From Silene conica (taxonomy: Eukaryota > Streptophyta > Magnoliopsida > Caryophyllales > Caryophyllaceae), in contig CM055313.2 of the NCBI GenBank assembly GCA_029255685.2, forward strand, positions 26,451,079-26,515,078: DNA of 64,000 bases, in the 5' to 3' direction. Below, piece after piece: positions 32,449 to 44,153 of this stretch (its first letter is position 1; every line of letters begins with the position of its first letter). The notes beneath the pieces are model-generated. The model searched no databases. It had not been told where the DNA came from and was given only the letters and a program-made list of their open reading frames with translations. Position numbers and translations under genes: made by a program.

Positions 32449-35400
32449 TTCCAATTGGATTCTGGAATGTGAGGGGGATGAATAGAGATGGTAAGCAGCA
32501 AGAGGTTAATAAAATGCTTGCCAATAATAAAGTAGGTTTTTTTGGTCTTTTGGAAACTAAAATAAAAGCAAAGAAGTACAATAGAGTAGTGAATAATAGA
32601 TTCAGCTCCTGGAGTATTACTTCTAATAATCACAAGCACCCTGGGGGTAGAATTTGGCTCCTGTGGGATCATAGGAAATGTGAGATTGAACCCATCTTAT
32701 ATACAGATCAGTTGATTCACTGCATAGTCAAGGATTTGATTTTTGGGCATCAATATTATATTACTACTGTATATGCTCTTAATAAGATACAGGAAAGAGA
32801 ATCCCTCTGGGCAGATCTAAAGCAGCTTGCAGGCACTGTTCAAGGGGCTTGGATGGTTGGAGGGGATTTTAACTGCGTACTTAGTTCTGAAGAAAGACTG
32901 GGAGGGAGTTTTGATGTGGCAGAAGCCATTCCTTTTCAAGAATGCATAGATGTATGTGAGTTAATGGACAGTCCAGCAATAGGGGCCAAGTACACCTGGA
33001 ATAATAAGCAAAAACCAACTGAGAGGGTGTTTAGTAGAATTGACAGATGTCTAGTTAATGAACAATGGCTACAACGTTTCCCTACAGCCATTGCTAATTT
33101 CCTGCCATAAGGCTTCTTTGATCACTCTCCGTGCATTTTGACTCAGGGCAATCAAAATACTACTCATAAACGATCCTTCAAATATTTCAATATGTGGAGC
33201 AAGAGCAATAATTTTGAACCCATAGTGCACCAGGGGTGGAATAAGCAGATTAATGGTACAGCAATGTATAGACTGGTGAAGAAGATGCAATATCTGAAGG
33301 GTCCTTTGAAATCGTTGAATAAGGATCAATTTTCAGACATTGAAAGGAACACTGCCATGGCTCATACTGTTTTACTGCAAATGCAGAAAGAGCTGAGTAT
33401 TGATCCCAAGGACATGATACTTAGACAACAGGAGTATGAGCAACATGACAAATACAAGCAACTGCAATTTCTCTGCCAAGAATTTTTACAGCAGAAGGCA
33501 AAGGCCCAATGGCTAAATGAAGGGAATTCGAATAGTGCGTATTTCCACGGCACTCTTAGAGCAAGACGGGTACAAAATACAGTGTATCAAATCAGTGACC
33601 AACATGGAACTACTTTCTCTGACCCCCAGGGAATCCAAGACTGCTTTCTCCAATACTACCAAGGACTGCTTGGTAGTCAGCACACTACTTTGAGAGTCAA
33701 AAGAACCATTGTGCATCAGGGCCCAATCTGTACTGATGCACATATTCACACCCTCCTGCAACCAGTTAGTGCTGATGAAGTAAAAGAGGTGACGTTTGGT
33801 ATACCCAATGACAAAGCCCCTGGACCCGATGGGTATTCTAGCAAATTTTTTAAAGACGCCTGGCACATAGTAGGGAAGGATGTCTGTGATGCAGTACAGG
33901 ATTTCTTTCAATCAGGTCAACTTCTAAAACAACTTAATGCTACTAGCATTACCTTGATCCCAAAAGTTGATAGACCTGCCACAGTGCTACAGTATAGACC
34001 CATTGCTTGCTGTAATACTGTATACAAATGCATCTCCAAACTCCTATGCAGCAGACTAAGCAAAGTCCTCCCAGATATTATTTCCCCAGTGCAAGGAGGG
34101 TTTGTTGCTGGCAGAAGTATAATTGAAAATATACTCATTTGCCAGGATTTAATTCGACTTTACAACAGGAAATCTGCCTCTCCCAGGTGTATGTTCAAAC
34201 TGGACTTGCAAAAAGCCTATGATACTGTCGAATGGTCCTTTGTTGAACAAATGCTTACTCACCTGAGGTTTCCTCCTCATTTCCAAAAGATGATCATAGA
34301 GTGTATATCTACTGCCACATACTCACTTACAATTAATGGAGACAATATTGGTTTTTTCCATGGTAAGAGAGGTTTGAGGCAAGGAGATCCCTTGAGTCCC
34401 CTAATTTTCACTATATGCATGGAATACCTCACTAGACTGCTTCAGCATACAACAACCAACATGGACTTTCACTTTCATCCTCTATGCAAAACAATGAAAC
34501 TGTCATGCTTGATGTTTGCAGATATTCTACTGCTGTTTAGTAAAGGCGATGTCCAATCTATGATGATTCTTTTGAGAACTTTTGCTACTTTCTCTAAAGC
34601 ATCGGGGTTGAATTTAAGTGCAGGGAAATCGAATGTTTACTTCAATGGAGTCCGTACTCACCTAAAGCAAAAAATTATTCAGGTATCTGGTTGTAAAGAA
34701 GGACAGTTTCCTTTCAAGTACTTAGGAGTTCCCATAAAACCTGCTAAGCTAAACTTGAAGGACTGCCAGCCTCTTATTAACAAAATAGTGGACAGGATTA
34801 GGAGACTAGGAGCCAAGAAGCTCTCCTATTCTGGGAGACTGGTTTTGATTAGAGCAGTACTATCAACTCTACACAACTACTGGGCTTCCATCTTCATGTT
34901 GCCAAGCACAGTCATCAAGCAAGTTGATTCCATATGTAGGAACTACTTATGGTCTGGTACTGCTGATTTTAAAAAAATGCCTACTGTTTCTTGGGAAAAA
35001 ATATGCAAGCCAACAAGAGAGGCAGGATTGAATTTGAAGCAGACCAGCCACTGGAATGCTGCAGCTATTGGCAAACTGGCCAGTTGGGTCAGTTGCAACG
35101 CAAATAGGCTGTGGGTTCAGTGGATACATCATATATATTTGAAGGGCCATGATTGGAACACTTACACTCCACCGCATGATACTAATTGGTGTTGGAAAAA
35201 AATTTGCAAAATGAGAAATATGATACAGGCTGGGTGTGATTCAGGAGCTTGGAATTTTCAGGGCTCCAACAGATATACAGTTGCAAAAGGCTATCAATGG
35301 CTAAGACAACCTGCTGATGATATCAGATGGCATAATCTTATTTGGAATCGATGGACTATTCCCAAGCACAGCTTCCTAGCATGGCTGCAGCAACACAATG

Positions 35401-35816
35401 GATTCAATACCAGAGACAAGCTGAAATCTTTGGGTATCACCACTGAAGTAGATTGTTGTCTGTGTGCAGCTGAACCAGAAAATGCTCAGCACTTGTTTTG
35501 TCAGTGCAGTTACAGTGCCAGAATTTTGCACGAAATTAACACGTGGCTTCGTATGTCAATGGACATCTCTTCATCAGTCCAGGGGAGATTAAGGATCAGG
35601 GGTTCTAAGCTTCAAAGAGCAGTCAGAAATGGGGCTATCAATGCAATTATCTACCATGTATGGATGCAACGGAACAAGAGTAGAATAGAACAAGTGGTCA
35701 TGAGGCCAGAGTATGTGGTAAGGAATATCAAACAGGAGCTAGCTATTTTGTTTAGAAGTAGAATGCATTATCATATCCAAGACAAGGACAGATCCTTTTT
35801 ACAGGGACTGACCTAG
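32445..35816 (+). pseudogene. LINE ORF2 (endonuclease and reverse transcriptase), stop and FADI mutation
   Basis: The ATG overlaps the ORF1 TGA. The N-terminal AP-type endonuclease keeps WNVRG, LLETK and GDFN. A TAA at 33108-33110 falls just before the FDHSP (SDH-type) motif, and the same frame continues for 900 more codons. The reverse transcriptase has KAPGPDG, FKLDLQKAYD and GLRQGDPLSP, but the catalytic box reads FADI (34515-34526) instead of FADD. A C-terminal zf-RVT segment (~35310-35560, with CCLCAAEPENAQHLFCQC) ends the protein. No RNase H domain is seen. Confidence 0.9.
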
Positions 35817-35879
35817 CTCTTTCTTTTGTAATGTACAGTACTTACACTTTATCAAAAAAAAAAAAATAAGAAACCAATC

Positions 35880-36180
35880 ACAAAACCCAGAAAAATGCAG
35901 CTATAATTCAGCTGTATCAGCTTAAAACAACATGATAGAGTACTAAATATTGAAACTTTAATCATTCAAACAAGTACAAACAGAAGCTTTAATTGCTTAA
36001 CCACTACAAAACTCAAAACCCAGAAAAATGCAGACATAATTCAGCTGTATCAGCTAAACCCAATGCCTCAATGACTCCCACAAATTACGAAGTAAAGTCG
36101 GGTCGGAACTCGGGTGTACGTAGCCTTACCCTTGAGAAACTTTAATTGTAAAAAGGAACAAAAATTGAAACTAGAATCGT
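35880..36180. repeat. Two copies of a CAGACATAATTCAGCTGTATC repeat, right of the LINE
   Basis: CCCAGAAAAATGCAG...ATAATTCAGCTGTATCAGCT occurs at about 35886 and 36018, with a third diverged copy at about 30942 before the LINE. Copies are ~40 bases and carry similar flanks (GAAACTTTAAT). The rest of the stretch is non-coding and could be intron of the minus-strand gene. Confidence 0.7.
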
Positions 36181-36209
36181 TCAAAAAAGAGAAAAAAAGT
36201 AGCAGACCT

Positions 36210-36299
36210 TTTCAGTATGAGATTGATAGAGAGAGTTGATCCTAGATTGAGGAATGATTCTTCATCGTATGAGAAATCATCTTCTTCAATGCTCTCCAT
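36210..36299 (-). CDS. Putative first exon of an unrecognised minus-strand gene
   Basis: From an ATG at 36299 the minus strand encodes about 30 residues beginning MESIEEDDFSYDEESFLNLG, followed by AAAAG and GTCTGC, a possible donor. Acidic start with normal codon use. If it joins the exon at 30242-30400, the LINE and the CAGACATAATTC repeats lie in the intron. I cannot name the protein. Confidence 0.35.
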
Positions 36300-37353
36300 T
36301 GTTGTTTGTTGCTCACTGATTCTTCAGCTGTAACGGTAACAAATCGAAGCTGTAACCTCCTCACTTCAATTGTTTTGCTCTTTCTGTGCTAGCGTACACT
36401 AGTTCTACTACTTGCTGATTTTGAGTATTTCTATTGAACTTTTGCGAGGAAAGTTGGGTCTTGGCTCTTGGGTGAAAAGGTTTTGAATCGTTTCGTATGT
36501 GATGGTCAATGGAAGTGACGTTATTAATTAAATAATTTAAATTGTCGGAATTTTTATACGCTTCTAACTTTTTTTCATTTTCTAAATTATACAACCATAT
36601 TTTTCTTTTTCTTTACCGGAAAAAGAATTTTGACTATTGATAACTCCTTATTACGAATTATTAGTTAAAAACTTATAATTGCAGAAAAGATAATTTTTTT
36701 CGCAATTTTTAAATCTCGTAAAAAGTGTATTTGAAAAATAATCATCATTTTCGGAATTTGTATTCGGGAGTTCTGGTTAGTCAAAGTTTATGTCGTCACA
36801 AGACTTTAACCAAACATAATTCCTAATGGAGTCTAGACACGACACTAAATTTAAATCAGGCTACGTCGGGCCTGTACTCAATTTGGTTGGCGCAACACTA
36901 ACCAAATCCAGTTAGTAGCGGCCAACGGGTCATGACCAGGCTGAACTGGGCCTTTGTATTTTTTTTTAAAAAGTTAGTGTTGTTTGGGCTAGGCTAGTCA
37001 GGCCACTAGAATATGGTTCACAAGAACAGGTCAGGCTGAAACGAGTTGGCCCACTATGCATAACTCTAATTCGTGGCTATGTATTCAAAAACCAAATTAC
37101 TTTTTTCAAAACAAAAATGTCAATAAGACATACAATTTGAAGACAAACTTTTTTACGAAAAAAAGGGAGTACAAGTGTAAAAGTCGAAGGAATACGTATG
37201 GAAAAATCCCCCCCCAAAAAAAGCTAGTCTTATTTAAGAGTGTATTATCGGCTTAAATTTTAAATGGGTCAAATATCGCTCATTCACTCATATGGGTGGT
37301 TCGCATATTGGAAGGGGTCGCATATTGGAAGGGGTCGGGTTTGTTCCAAATAA

Positions 37354-38170
37354 GGGCTTGTTTGGTTGACATAAGGGTTTTAAGTTCCCGAAATCTTTAA
37401 GATCACATGATTTCCAATTCATGTGAATTCGCAAAAAGTGTTTGGTTCGCATATTGGAAGTTAATTCATGTGGGAAGTTCTAATGACCAAGGGGGGACTT
37501 GGTGAGTGACTGTAACAACCCGACCACCACGATCGTAACACACCCCCAATAAGATGGGAGGTAAGCCTTTGGGCCCATTATTTGTCCTCACTTAAGCTCA
37601 AAAGCACAAGGCCTTGTTACTAAGTGGTGGGTAGAAGTTATTATAAACATATCACAACCCTCACATTCTACCGATGTGGGACAAATCAACTTTCCTCTTC
37701 TTCTTGGGGTGTTACAAACTCCCCACTTAAAGAACACAACGTCCTCGTTGTGCCTTAAACCAGACCGCAACCAAGGCCAGAATCCTCCCCCGCTAGGTGT
37801 GTGACCCGGGTACTCCCTGATACCATTTGTAACAATCCGACCCACCACGATCGTAACACACCCCCAATAAGATGGGAGGTAAGCCTTTGGGCGCATTATT
37901 TGTCCCCACTTAAGCTCAAAAGCACAATGCCTTGTTACTAAGTGGTGGGTAGAAGTTATTATAAACATATCACAAGCCTCACATTCTACCGATGTGGGAC
38001 AAATCAACTTTCCTCTCGTTCTTGGGGTGTTACAGTGACTTCCCATGGAGGAAGTAGATTCATGTGGGGAGTTCTATTTCCCATGATCTTGGCAACCAAA
38101 CAACATCATGATTTTACACTTCTTAAGAAGTTCAACATCCCATTATTTTAATGGGTAACCAAACAAGCCC
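37354..38170. mobile_element. Tourist-type (PIF/Harbinger) MITE, split by a TRIM
   Basis: Inverted ends GGGCTTGTTTGGTT...AACCAAACAAGCCC flanked by TAA (37351-37353 and 38171-38173). Copy B of the host repeat has the empty site (CCAATAAGTGTAT at about 41917). Without the TRIM the element is about 290 bases, normal for Tourist MITEs. Non-coding. Confidence 0.88.
37511..38034 (-). mobile_element. TRIM retrotransposon (miniature LTR element)
   Basis: Two ~206-base LTRs (37511-37716 and 37828-38034, TG...CA) enclose only 111 bases. Target duplication GTGAC on both sides (37506-37510, 38035-38039). On the minus strand TGGTATCAGGG follows the 5' LTR as primer site and AAGTGGGGAGTT precedes the 3' LTR as polypurine tract. 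It encodes nothing and needs another element's enzymes. Confidence 0.9.
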
Positions 38171-38262
38171 TAAGTGTATATGAGACATGCAAGTGGGAAT
38201 TGGTGTTATGTAATTGACATGACTGCTTGAGAATTAGAACATCACAAATTCTCATTTGTAAC

Positions 38263-38418
38263 GGGGATATCTGTCGCAAGCTTGCGACGGCAAGTAATAC
38301 CCATGTAGGGTGTATAAGACAAAATCAGAATGTTTAGAGAGAAGCAAACTCTTTCAACTTATTCTCCCACATAAGTAGTACTTACCGTGTCGCAAGCTTG
38401 TGACAAATATACCCGTCA
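38263..38418. mobile_element. Small inverted-repeat element with CAAGCTTGCGAC ends
   Basis: ACGGGGATATCTGTCGCAAG at the left and, reversed, ACGGGTATATTTGTCACAAG at the right form ~30-base imperfect inverted ends about 155 bases apart. Target duplication not clear. Class unknown. Confidence 0.55.
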
Positions 38419-38713
38419 GAAGGGAGACTTGATATTAAAACATAGATAGCATGATGTTTGACACTACAAATTGATTCAAAAGACAAAATCTTTAGTTTTA
38501 TAATATTGTAATTAATGCAAAAAAAATTAACTTGATCATACTTAATTGACCGTGTTTTAAATTAACATGTAGTAAAACCGTATGTTTTAAAATCTCTTTT
38601 AATAACTTTCACTTGCTTGCTTTTTTATTTTACATTATTCTTTATACTTGTACAGTGCACGGGTTAAAATTGGATTACTTGCGTGTATATTTATCAATAA
38701 TTTTTCTTTATAA
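38419..38713. other. AT-rich DNA with a partial Helitron-like stem
   Basis: No gene. GTGCACGGGTTAAAATTGGA at about 38657 resembles one arm of a Helitron 3' hairpin, without its partner arm or a CTAG end. Confidence 0.4.
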
Positions 38714-38722
38714 TTAATATAG

Positions 38723-39763
38723 GTGAATTTTGTAAATAACCCCCTTTTATGTACCATTTTTTACAAATAACCGCCTTTTAAGTTCTCTTTTACAAATAAC
38801 CCCTTAAATATCATTTAAACCTAAAAATCACCCCCTATTATTGATTATTGTAATGATTTTTATAAAACCCGATATATACGCGATATTACAACTTAAATTA
38901 GGTAATATACCTAAACTACCCTTACTTATAAGGCTACCCATCCAACAAATACATCAATTCATTCACTATGTCACTTAATCTTAACCTCATATCAAAATAT
39001 AAGCTCTAAACCCCAAAATCAATTTTCAAATGAATCAATTAAAACCCAAATTTCCCAGAATCAGTTTTAATGTTCTGTTTTTATTTGGTACATGATAACA
39101 ATTTTCAATTGTTAGTAGACAAAGGTTGAATTCTCTTTTCTAGTAAAAAATGAATCATGCTGCTATGCAGTTTATACCTCTATATCTATTGTAGCGTAGT
39201 TCGATTAATTTAGTAATCCTTTTTCCGATGTTCCACTTTTTTCTCAGCATTGTTTTTCTATCTTGACTGTCTAAGAAATCTGACTTTGTCATACGGAGGA
39301 AGCATGGCGCATGGAGTTGTATTTGAAAATAATCAGGCGTAAATGTATCCTTGTCCCATAAAATCATCGTGTAAATGTATCCTTGTCATACACAAGCTAA
39401 AAAGCTAACCATAATTAAAATAGGGTGGCGAAATTTGGGTTTTCATTAATTGATTTGAGAATTGATTTTGGGATTTAGGGCTTATGTTTTGATTTGGGGT
39501 TCAAGATCAAGTGAGATAGTGAATGAATTGGTGTGTTTGGTGGGTGGGTAGCCTTATAAGTAAGGGTAGTTTAGGTATATTACATAATTTAAGTCGTAAT
39601 ATCGTGTATAGATCAAGTTTTATAAAAGTCGTTAGGATAATCAATAATAGGGGGTGATTTTTAGGTTTAAATGACATTTAAGGGGGTTGTTTGTAAAAGA
39701 AGACTTAAAAGGCGGTTATTTGTAAAAAATGGTACATAAAAGGGGGTTATTTACAAAATTCAC
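38723..39763. mobile_element. Mutator-like foldback element (MULE-type MITE)
   Basis: Inverted ends of about 340 bases begin GTGAATTTTGTAAATAACCC and close with the complement. The 9-base duplication TTAATATAG lies on both sides (38714-38722, 39764-39772), as in Mutator superfamily insertion. The ~350-base centre has a 70-codon minus-strand frame (39155-39367) with no recognised motif, possibly captured DNA. No MURA transposase. Confidence 0.88.
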
Positions 39764-39848
39764 TTAATATAGATATTTTTTTTTATATTACATGAAAATG
39801 AGTGTTAATTTGATTATGACGGTTTTGTAGTATTACTAGATTTAATGC

Positions 39849-39866
39849 CCGTGAGATGCACGGGCC
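39849..39866 (+). mobile_element. Possible second Helitron 3' end
   Basis: GCCCGTG, a short loop (AGAT) and GCACGGGC, then CTAG, fits the Helitron hairpin-plus-CTRR plan. The next base is A rather than the expected T, so the call is tentative. The Mutator-like element above would lie within such a Helitron. Confidence 0.5.
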
Positions 39867-41267
39867 TAGAATAATATCGTTTCATACAATTTTCCCGTTA
39901 GGGCTTACAATACAATGACATACAAAAAACACTCGAATTTTAAAACGCCTTATTTACTGAATTTAACTCAACATAATTGAACTTAATATTCCATAGTATT
40001 AATGAAAGTGAACTTGACAAAAGTAATAGCCCAGTAAACTGGAAATAAGTCCAATGAAAACATGCTTTATAACACTAACAAACTATTACCTTCTTTACAA
40101 ATCCTAAACAATGGAAAATAGATCGAATTTTCAAGAATTATATTTTCTCCATTCTCCATTCAATTTTATATATTTCACTTTTTGAACCCTATTCATAAGT
40201 CGAGTGAATCTTCGACACAAATTCTAATATATAACTTAAAAGAAAATCCTGTGAGATCTTGTAACAAACGTGAATAAAGCAAATTTATAATATCGATTGG
40301 ATAGGAGGAAGTATATAAACTCACAAATAACACTACATGAATTTAAATTGACCATAAATTTCATTTTGAAAACAAAAATAGACATCGCAAAAGAAACTAC
40401 ATACGAAGCATGATACGATCAAATTAGAAAAACTTACACGTTATACACAAAAGTATATACCAATTACCTTATATAAAGTGTTGCATTTTTCAAAAATTAT
40501 TTAATAAACTTGTCTCACTCGATTAAATCGATCTGTTATAATTAACTCATTTAACTAAGGTCATCGATCAAATAAATAATATCCATATTCAATTGAAATT
40601 TTAACTAAGGTCATCGATGAAATAAATGATATCCATATTGAGTTGAAATTTTAAAAATTATAGTGTCAAATGAGATGTATGGTCAGTAAATATAATATAA
40701 AAGAGGAGAATTCGAACTTATGATCTACTCTGAAGTTGACACATGTTTCATAACAAATTAATAAGTTTGCACGCAATTTAATGCTTTGTGGATGTTAGAG
40801 TCTACATATAGATTAGCGATGTCAAATCTTGCGCATGTATGAAGACATGAAGCAGTTGGGGACAATTATACATGTCACTGCTACTTCGTAACGATTAAAA
40901 CAATAATTGTAATGAATCGAGTATATATACAATATTGGCATAAAAACTACTTTAAGTATAATAGCTTTTACCTTGTATCAACAATATTGTTTCTATATGT
41001 CCGTCCTCGCGTTTATATTGACACTTTTCTTATTTCAAATCAATTAAATGTGTATTTCAATATTTAGTAAATAAATAAAGAAAGGGAGAATTACGGTATC
41101 ACTTTGTCTCCATTTAATTTATCAACTCTCTTTGTCCTCTTTGTTATCTCTTAAACTACTATCTCTCCCTCTCATTAATGGTGATTTCAGAGTCGAAAAC
41201 TATCATATATACAAAAATAGAGGAGATACTTATTATGTCTTAATACCTAATCATCTTCTAATAGATT
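39867..41267. other. AT-rich intergenic DNA with one short direct duplication
   Basis: No coding frame recognised. At 40551-40653 a ~53-base unit (AACTAAGGTCATCGATCAAA...TTGAAATTTT) is present twice with a few mismatches. Confidence 0.5.
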
Positions 41268-41995
41268 AGGTTTGAAAAATAATCATCATTTTCAGAATTT
41301 GTATTCGGGAGTACTGGTTAGTCAAAGTTTGTGTCGTCACAAGACTTTAACCAAACATAATTCCTAGTGGAGTCTAGACACGACACTAAATTTACATCGG
41401 GCTACGCCGGGCCTGTACTCAATTTGGTTGGCGCAACACTAACCCAATCCAGTTAGTAGCGGCCAACGGGTCATGACCAGGCTGAACTGGGCCTATGTAT
41501 TTTTTTCAAAAAGTTGGTGTTGATTGGGTTGGGCTAGTCAGGCCACTAGAATATGGTTCACAAGAACAGGTCAGGCTGAACCGAGTTGGCCCACTATGCA
41601 CACCTCTAATTCGTGGCTATGTATTAAAAAACCAAGCTGACTTTTTTTAAACCAAAAACGTCAAAAAGACATACAATTTGAAGACAGTTTTTTTTACCAA
41701 AAAAGGAGTACGAGTCTAAAAGTTGAAGGAGTACGTGTGGAAAAATCCTCCCAAAAAACAGCTAGTCTTGCTTAAGTCTGTATTATCGGCTTCAATTTTA
41801 AATGGGTCAAATATCGCTCATTCGCTCATATGGGTACTTTAAGCTTTTCCAATCACAGTCCGTTTTTCGTAAGACAAAAGTACCCATTGCAATCTTGCGA
41901 CGGGTCGGGTTTGTACCAATAAGTGTATATGGGACATGTAAGTGGGAATTTTGGTGTCATTTAATTGACATGACTGCTAATTAAAACATCACAAA
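41268..41995. repeat. Dispersed repeat X, copy B (no Tourist insertion)
   Basis: Matches copy A from GAAAAATAATCATCATTTTC to CATCACAAATTCTCATTTGT, without the Tourist/TRIM insertion. In place of a duplicated GCATATTGGAAGGGGTC phrase in copy A it has a longer stretch (CCGTTTTTCGTAAGACAAAA). It lacks the first ~190 bases of copy A. Confidence 0.8.
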
Positions 41996-42336
41996 TTCTC
42001 ATTTGTATTAGACCGAATAAGACCGTGGGTGTAAGCATATTGGCACGAGCGGTAGTGCGAGATGCATAATGACACCATTCTTCGTAATTGTCGTTCGGAG
42101 TTTGATGTGGGTGATTGCTTGGCCTGGATCAATTTTATGTTCGGTTGAAGAAGCGGTAGCGGTTAGAGCATGTGTCATCGTGGTAGGGGAAGAAGATGAA
42201 ACCTGGGTTATAGATTGATGATGAGGAAATGAAAAGTCACTGATACCATGATAATTAGGAGGTCATTATGGTGAAAATGATTTTTTATCTTATTGCTTTG
42301 CTTATTGTTAAGTAATTTATACAAGTAGCTGGTCCG
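41996..42336. other. Unassigned sequence
   Basis: No gene or repeat end is recognised between repeat X copy B and the copia integrase scrap. Short open frames only. Confidence 0.4.
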
Positions 42337-42629
42337 GTGGTGAATTGGGTGAGCACTGTAGATTCTTTCAGTTTGTGGCATAGACGGTTTGGACATCCGT
42401 CACATAAAATTGTCAAGTTACTTGCTCCTGTTCGTCATTTACATACTCCTAAGATTGACCATTCGTGTGATATTTGTCAATTTGTCAAACAAAGTCGGAA
42501 TAGTTTTACTTTGAATAATAATAAGGTGGCTGCAATTTTTGATTTATTATATTGTGATTTGTGGGGTCTTTATCGTACCTGTTCGTCTTGTGGTGCCAAG
42601 TATTTTCTTACCATAGTCGATGATTGCTG
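42337..42629 (+). pseudogene. Copia integrase N-terminal fragment
   Basis: About 97 residues: LWHRRFGHPS and DHSCDICQ (the His and Cys pairs of the GAG-pre-integrase zinc finger), then DLLYCDLWG and YFLTIVDDC at the start of the integrase core. The frame then stops at the join with the LINE relic. A small scrap of a copia pol gene, unrelated to the gag-only element in which pol is absent. Confidence 0.85.
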
Positions 42630-42630
42630 A

Positions 42631-44148
42631 CATGGCGAAGGCTTACGATAGAGTTAAATGGGTTTTCTTATAACAATGCTTGCGGATTATGGGGTTTGAT
42701 CGAGCATGGATAGATAGAGTCATGGATTGTGTATCGACAGTGGCATCCTCGGTACTTTTCAATGGGATACCGACGCACGAGTTTAGACCAACGAGGGGTT
42801 TATGTCAAGGTGACCCGCTTTCACCTTATCTTTTTACCTTTTGCGCGGAGGCTTTGTCGAATTTAATGAGGCGTGCGATGAGGCGTGCGATTGAAGATGG
42901 ATCGTTGCATGGAATCAGAATATCGCCAGGGGATCTGCCCATCTCCCATCTCCTGTTCGCGGACGATAGCATTTTTTTCACCAAAGCCAATGTAATTGAA
43001 GCGGGAGTTATCACGGACCTTTTGCATCGGTGTGAGGAGGCTTCGGGCTAATTAGTAAACCTTGACAAAACCACGGTCTAGTTTAGTAAAGGCGTAGCTA
43101 GGGAGAGAAGGAATCTGGTTATTACAAAACTGGGTATGGTAGAGGTGATGGAACAAACTCGATTTCTTGGGCTACCTACTTTATAGGACGGTCAAAGATG
43201 GGGTTAACGAACATCATTCAGAATAAGCTTAGTAAAAGATTTTCGGGTTGGCGCGGGAAGATGTTGTCTAGAGCGGGTAGGGAGGTCCTTATTAAGGCGG
43301 TGGCCAATTCACTCCCTACCTATGTGATGAGTGTGTTCAAAATTCTAGCCCATTTTTGCAATGAGCTAAGAAGTTTGGTGTCTAGATTCTGGTGGAATCA
43401 CAATGAGAGTCGGAAGGGTATATCTTGGGTGACTTAGAAGAAGTTGTGTCGGCCGAAAGATTTAGGAGGAATGGGTTTCAAGGATTTTCAACTATCTAAC
43501 CTTCCGTTACTCGGTAAGCAAGCTTGACGTTTACTCACATCTCCGGACAGTTTATGGGCCCAATTAATGCGTGCTAAATACTTTTCGCATGTTTCGTTCC
43601 TCGAAGCTGAACTTGGCCACAATCCTAGTTATACGTGGAGAGGGATCCTTGAGGCGAGAAGAGCGTTGAGCCATGGTCTTCGTCGTAGAGTGGGTGATGG
43701 CATGGCCACCTATATATGGAAGGATGCTTGGATACCCGGAACAAGGTCCGAGAGAGTGTTATCACCGTGTAGTCATGGCAGGAAAACAATGAAGGTGGCT
43801 GACTTGCTTCGTGGGGATGGTATGGGCTGGGATATGGAGCTGGTTAGGGAAGTCTTCCTGCCTTTCGAAAGTGAGAAGGTGCTAAATATCCGTCTTAGTG
43901 AGCTGCGTCCATGTGATGAGTGGTATTGGGAGGAAGAGAGGAGTGGGGAATTCACGGTGAAGTCAGCCTACAGGATGTTAGGAGGGGCTTCAGACTTCTT
44001 TGCTAATGGCGACACCTGAAGTTGGGAGAGAGAGAAATGTTTCTGGAATCGACTCTGGAAGGTTCCGGTATGGTCCCGAATCAAGCTCTTCTTTTTGCAG
44101 CTGTGTAGCGAGGCCTGTGCAGCGAGGCTTTAGCAACAGGCGCAAACA
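42631..44148 (+). pseudogene. LINE ORF2 relic, reverse transcriptase part
   Basis: It begins inside the reverse transcriptase (DMAKAYDRVKW), then GLCQGDPLSPYLF, an intact FADD box (LLFADDSIFF) and the following SRAGREVLIKAV block, continuing into the region before the zf-RVT. Stops and frame changes occur at about 42671, 43051, 43184, 43437, 43526 and 44019. Endonuclease and ORF1 are absent. A different LINE family from the one at 31122. Confidence 0.88.
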
Positions 44149-44153
44149 TTGCA

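Larger units (their letters stand above)
31122..35862 (+). mobile_element. Full-length L1-type LINE, inactivated
   Basis: A 4.7 kb non-LTR element with a short 5' untranslated region, ORF1, ORF2 and a poly(A) tail (about 35854-35866), bounded by a 12-base duplication. ORF1 and ORF2 overlap as ATGA. Each carries one in-frame stop, and ORF2 has a damaged polymerase motif, so this copy cannot encode full proteins. Confidence 0.9.
36536..38250. repeat. Dispersed repeat X, copy A (carries Tourist and TRIM)
   Basis: Shares a long stretch with copy B (41268-41995) and copy C (47575-47869), e.g. TTCGGGAGTTCTGGTTAGTC and GTCACAAGACTTTAACCAAA. Copy A runs from the CTAACTTTTTTTCATTTTCT block to CATCACAAATTCTCATTTGT. 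It is interrupted by the Tourist-type element at 37354-38170. No coding frame and no clear ends, so class unknown. Confidence 0.8.

Noticed and set aside
37588-38046. 152-codon minus frame
   Set aside because: It reads through both TRIM LTRs and the short interior. The repeated halves are the LTR copies, and TRIMs are non-coding.
38649-38680. GTGCACGGGTTAAAATTGGA as a Helitron 3' end
   Set aside because: Only one stem arm is present and no CTRR end follows.
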